A stretch of 7,187 nt of DNA from Lonsdalea quercina subsp. quercina (GTDB lineage: Bacteria; Pseudomonadota; Gammaproteobacteria; Enterobacterales; Enterobacteriaceae). The notes beneath the pieces are model-generated. The model worked only from the letters and a program-made list of their open reading frames with translations, was not told where the DNA came from and made no database searches. The position numbers and the translations under genes were made by a program. This document shows positions 6,147 through 7,187 of the stretch, piece by piece (the first letter of the stretch is position 1; each line of letters starts with the position of its first letter). The stretch lies in the NCBI RefSeq assembly GCF_000688655.1, contig NZ_JIBO01000010.1, positions 66,684-73,870 on the forward strand, read 5' to 3'.

Positions 6147-6504
6147 TCAATGCGCCGGGCGGGACGTCAGCGTCGTTTTACGGCGTGGACGATAAAATAT
6201 CACCGCATCACCCGCCAGAATCAATACCAGACCGATCGCTGCATTCACTCGCCACTCATACCCGTCGAATATCGTCGAAAGCGATAGCGCCACCAGCGGG
6301 AACAACAGCGTGGCATACGCCCTGACTCGCGCCGATACGCCCCACCAGCAGGAAATAGGCCCCGAAGCCGATGACCGAGCCGACGACGGCCAGATAGCCC
6401 AGCGATCCCAGATAGCGCGCTGTCGATTCTGGCGTGAAGTCGTAGCCCATTATCCCGCCGACTATCCCCACGGCTAACGCGCCGTAGCACGTGCCCCAGC
6501 CGTT
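6147..6504 (-). pseudogene. EamA/DMT-family transporter remnant, C-terminal part, frameshifted
   Basis: Read on the minus strand, this is the last ~118 residues of an EamA (drug/metabolite transporter) protein that is normally about 300 residues with ten helices. The first piece (6504 down to 6325) runs from NGWGTCYGALA to GSVIGFGAYFLLVGRIGAS, the typical second-EamA-domain pattern. One extra base near 6324 shifts the frame. The second piece (6323 down to 6150) continues RAYATLLFPLVALSLSTIFD and GYEWRVNAAIGLVLILAG and ends at TGA 6147-6149. Roughly 180 N-terminal residues are missing: homology stops at 6504, where AraC-type sequence begins on the other strand. No start or promoter remains. 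It lies convergent to rhlE, behind its 3' hairpin. The substrate of the ancestral exporter cannot be told. Confidence 0.85.
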
Positions 6505-6720
6505 AGCCGCCGAAGCCGGGCTGGGCGAGTTTCACTTTGCGCGCATGTTTCGTCACGGCGAGGGAATGGCGCCGCATCAGTTTGTGATGCGGAGCGTCTC
6601 GAGCGTGCGCAGCGTCTGGTTCGCGATACCGCGCTGGCGTGCGGGTTCAGTTCCCCCAGCCGCTTCAGCTAATGCTTCGGGGCCGCGTACGGCGTCACAC
6701 CTTCCGTGATGCAGCAATGA
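6503..6720 (+). pseudogene. AraC-family transcription regulator remnant, HTH part, multiply disrupted
   Basis: The plus strand encodes the end of an AraC/XylS C-terminal DNA-binding domain. It starts inside the first helix-turn-helix at LAAEAGLGEFHFARMFRHGE (from 6503) and continues GMAPHQFVMR to 6592. One base is missing around 6593-6594. In the next frame (from 6595) it reads RLERAQRLVRDTAL-ACGFSSPSRFS, where about six or seven residues normally present between TAL and ACGFSS are absent. A stop TAA (6670-6672) replaces a probable CAA, after which CFGAAYGVTPSVMQQ matches the family's F-x3-GVTPS ending and stops at 6718-6720. The N-terminal sensing domain is lost. The gene is dead by several independent lesions. 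It was probably the divergently encoded regulator of the adjacent eamA-type transporter (inference). Confidence 0.85.
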
Positions 6721-6822
6721 GGCTGAGGGTGATAGCGGGTGAGGGACTGCGTTTTCCGTTGCGTTGTCTTGTCCGCTGACAGTACCATTGCGGGCCGAAT
6801 TGATCTGAGCTGAATGATATCT
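6721..6822 (+). promoter_or_regulatory. dusC upstream region with a weak promoter candidate
   Basis: These 102 bp lie between the araC remnant and dusC. The best pair is TTGCGT (6759-6764) and TACCAT (6783-6788) with an 18-bp spacer, matching the consensus at 3 and 4 of 6 positions. No operator-like symmetry or terminator stands out. The ribosome binding site is weak: TGAG at 6805-6808 suits an ATG at 6814 better than the one at 6823. Confidence 0.3.
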
Positions 6823-7187
6823 ATGCGCGTGCTGCTGGCCCCGATGGAAGGGGTGTTGGACTCTCTGGTCCGCGAACTCCTGACTGAAGTGAATGACTAC
6901 GACCTGTGTATTACGGAATTCCTGCGCGTGGTCGATCAACGGCTGCCGGTTAAATCCTTTTATCGCCTGTGTCCTGAACTGCAACATGCCAGCCGCACGC
7001 CGTCAGGTACGCGGGTGCGCGTTCAGCTACTGGGGCAGTATCCGCAGTGGCTGGCCGAAAATGCGGCTCGTGCGGTGGAGCTAGGCTCCTACGGCGTCGA
7101 TCTGAATTGCGGCTGTCCGTCGAAGCTGGTGAACGGCAGCGGCGGCGGAGCCACGTTGCTCAAAGATCCGGAACTGATTTATCAGGG
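6823..7187 (+). CDS. dusC: tRNA-dihydrouridine(16) synthase DusC, 3' partial
   Basis: DusC is an FMN-dependent, NADPH-using enzyme that reduces uridine 16 in the D-loop of tRNAs. The 121 full codons visible match the N-terminal third of E. coli DusC (315 aa): [20 protein letters not shown] contains the FMN-binding APMEG start of the TIM barrel, ITEFLRVV and [16 protein letters not shown] follow, and LNCGCPSK carries the catalytic Cys98. [11 protein letters not shown] (103-113) is also conserved. The frame is intact to the window edge. An in-frame ATG at 6814 would prepend MIS and has better spacing to TGAG (6805-6808). I keep 6823 because it matches the E. coli N-terminus, but the choice is open. 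Its neighbour here is a decayed transporter/regulator locus, so dusC appears to be transcribed alone from this side. Confidence 0.95.
   Translation, partial: MRVLLAPMEGVLDSLVRELLTEVNDYDLCITEFLRVVDQRLPVKSFYRLCPELQHASRTPSGTRVRVQLLGQYPQWLAENAARAVELGSYGVDLNCGCPSKLVNGSGGGATLLKDPELIYQ

Noticed and set aside
6147..6720. Novel small genes or an insertion sequence in the rhlE-dusC gap
   Set aside because: The short open frames resolve into pieces of known EamA and AraC families once the frameshifts are allowed for. No terminal inverted repeats, target duplications or transposase motifs are visible.

Overview
The window reads as a chromosomal segment of a GC-rich member of the Enterobacterales. All seven intact or edge-cut genes match Escherichia coli K-12 proteins nearly residue for residue, as far as I can recall those sequences. 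The order moaC-moaD-moaE-ybhL, then ybhN-clsB on the other strand, then rhlE, is the E. coli order with ybhM and ybhP missing. Base composition and the dusC neighbour suggest a plant-associated relative (Pectobacteriaceae-like, e.g. Dickeya, Brenneria or Lonsdalea). That placement is inference; no 16S or other marker is present.

Layout. Positions 1-1116 hold the 3' part of the molybdenum cofactor operon: moaC (5' end cut by the window), moaD and moaE, translationally coupled by overlapping or near-overlapping stops and starts. ybhL (1231-1941) is a seven-helix BI-1/TMBIM membrane protein with its own leader. A perfect 28-bp palindrome at 1966-1993 is a bidirectional terminator between ybhL and the converging ybhN-clsB operon (2024-4251, minus strand), which encodes an MprF-like membrane protein and cardiolipin synthase B, overlapping by ATGA. 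A 487-bp gap (4252-4738) separates clsB from the divergent rhlE. It holds a clsB promoter candidate embedded in a palindrome, a long-range 10-bp inverted repeat and an extended -10 promoter for rhlE. rhlE (4739-6097) is a full DEAD-box RNA helicase with an RGG-rich tail.

Positions 6147-6720 are genomic debris. The C-terminal part of an EamA/DMT transporter (minus strand, frameshifted) abuts the C-terminal part of an AraC-family regulator (plus strand, frameshifted, internally deleted, with an internal stop). They lie back to back, as if one deletion had removed the shared promoter region and both 5' halves of a divergent regulator/transporter pair. dusC (tRNA dihydrouridine-16 synthase) starts at 6823 and runs off the window.

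Functionally these are housekeeping modules: cofactor synthesis, envelope lipid functions, RNA remodelling and tRNA modification. I see no tRNA or rRNA gene, CRISPR array, intact mobile element or recognisable new defence or biosynthetic system. The most informative non-routine features are the eamA/araC deletion scar and the palindromic regulatory DNA around 4311-4427.
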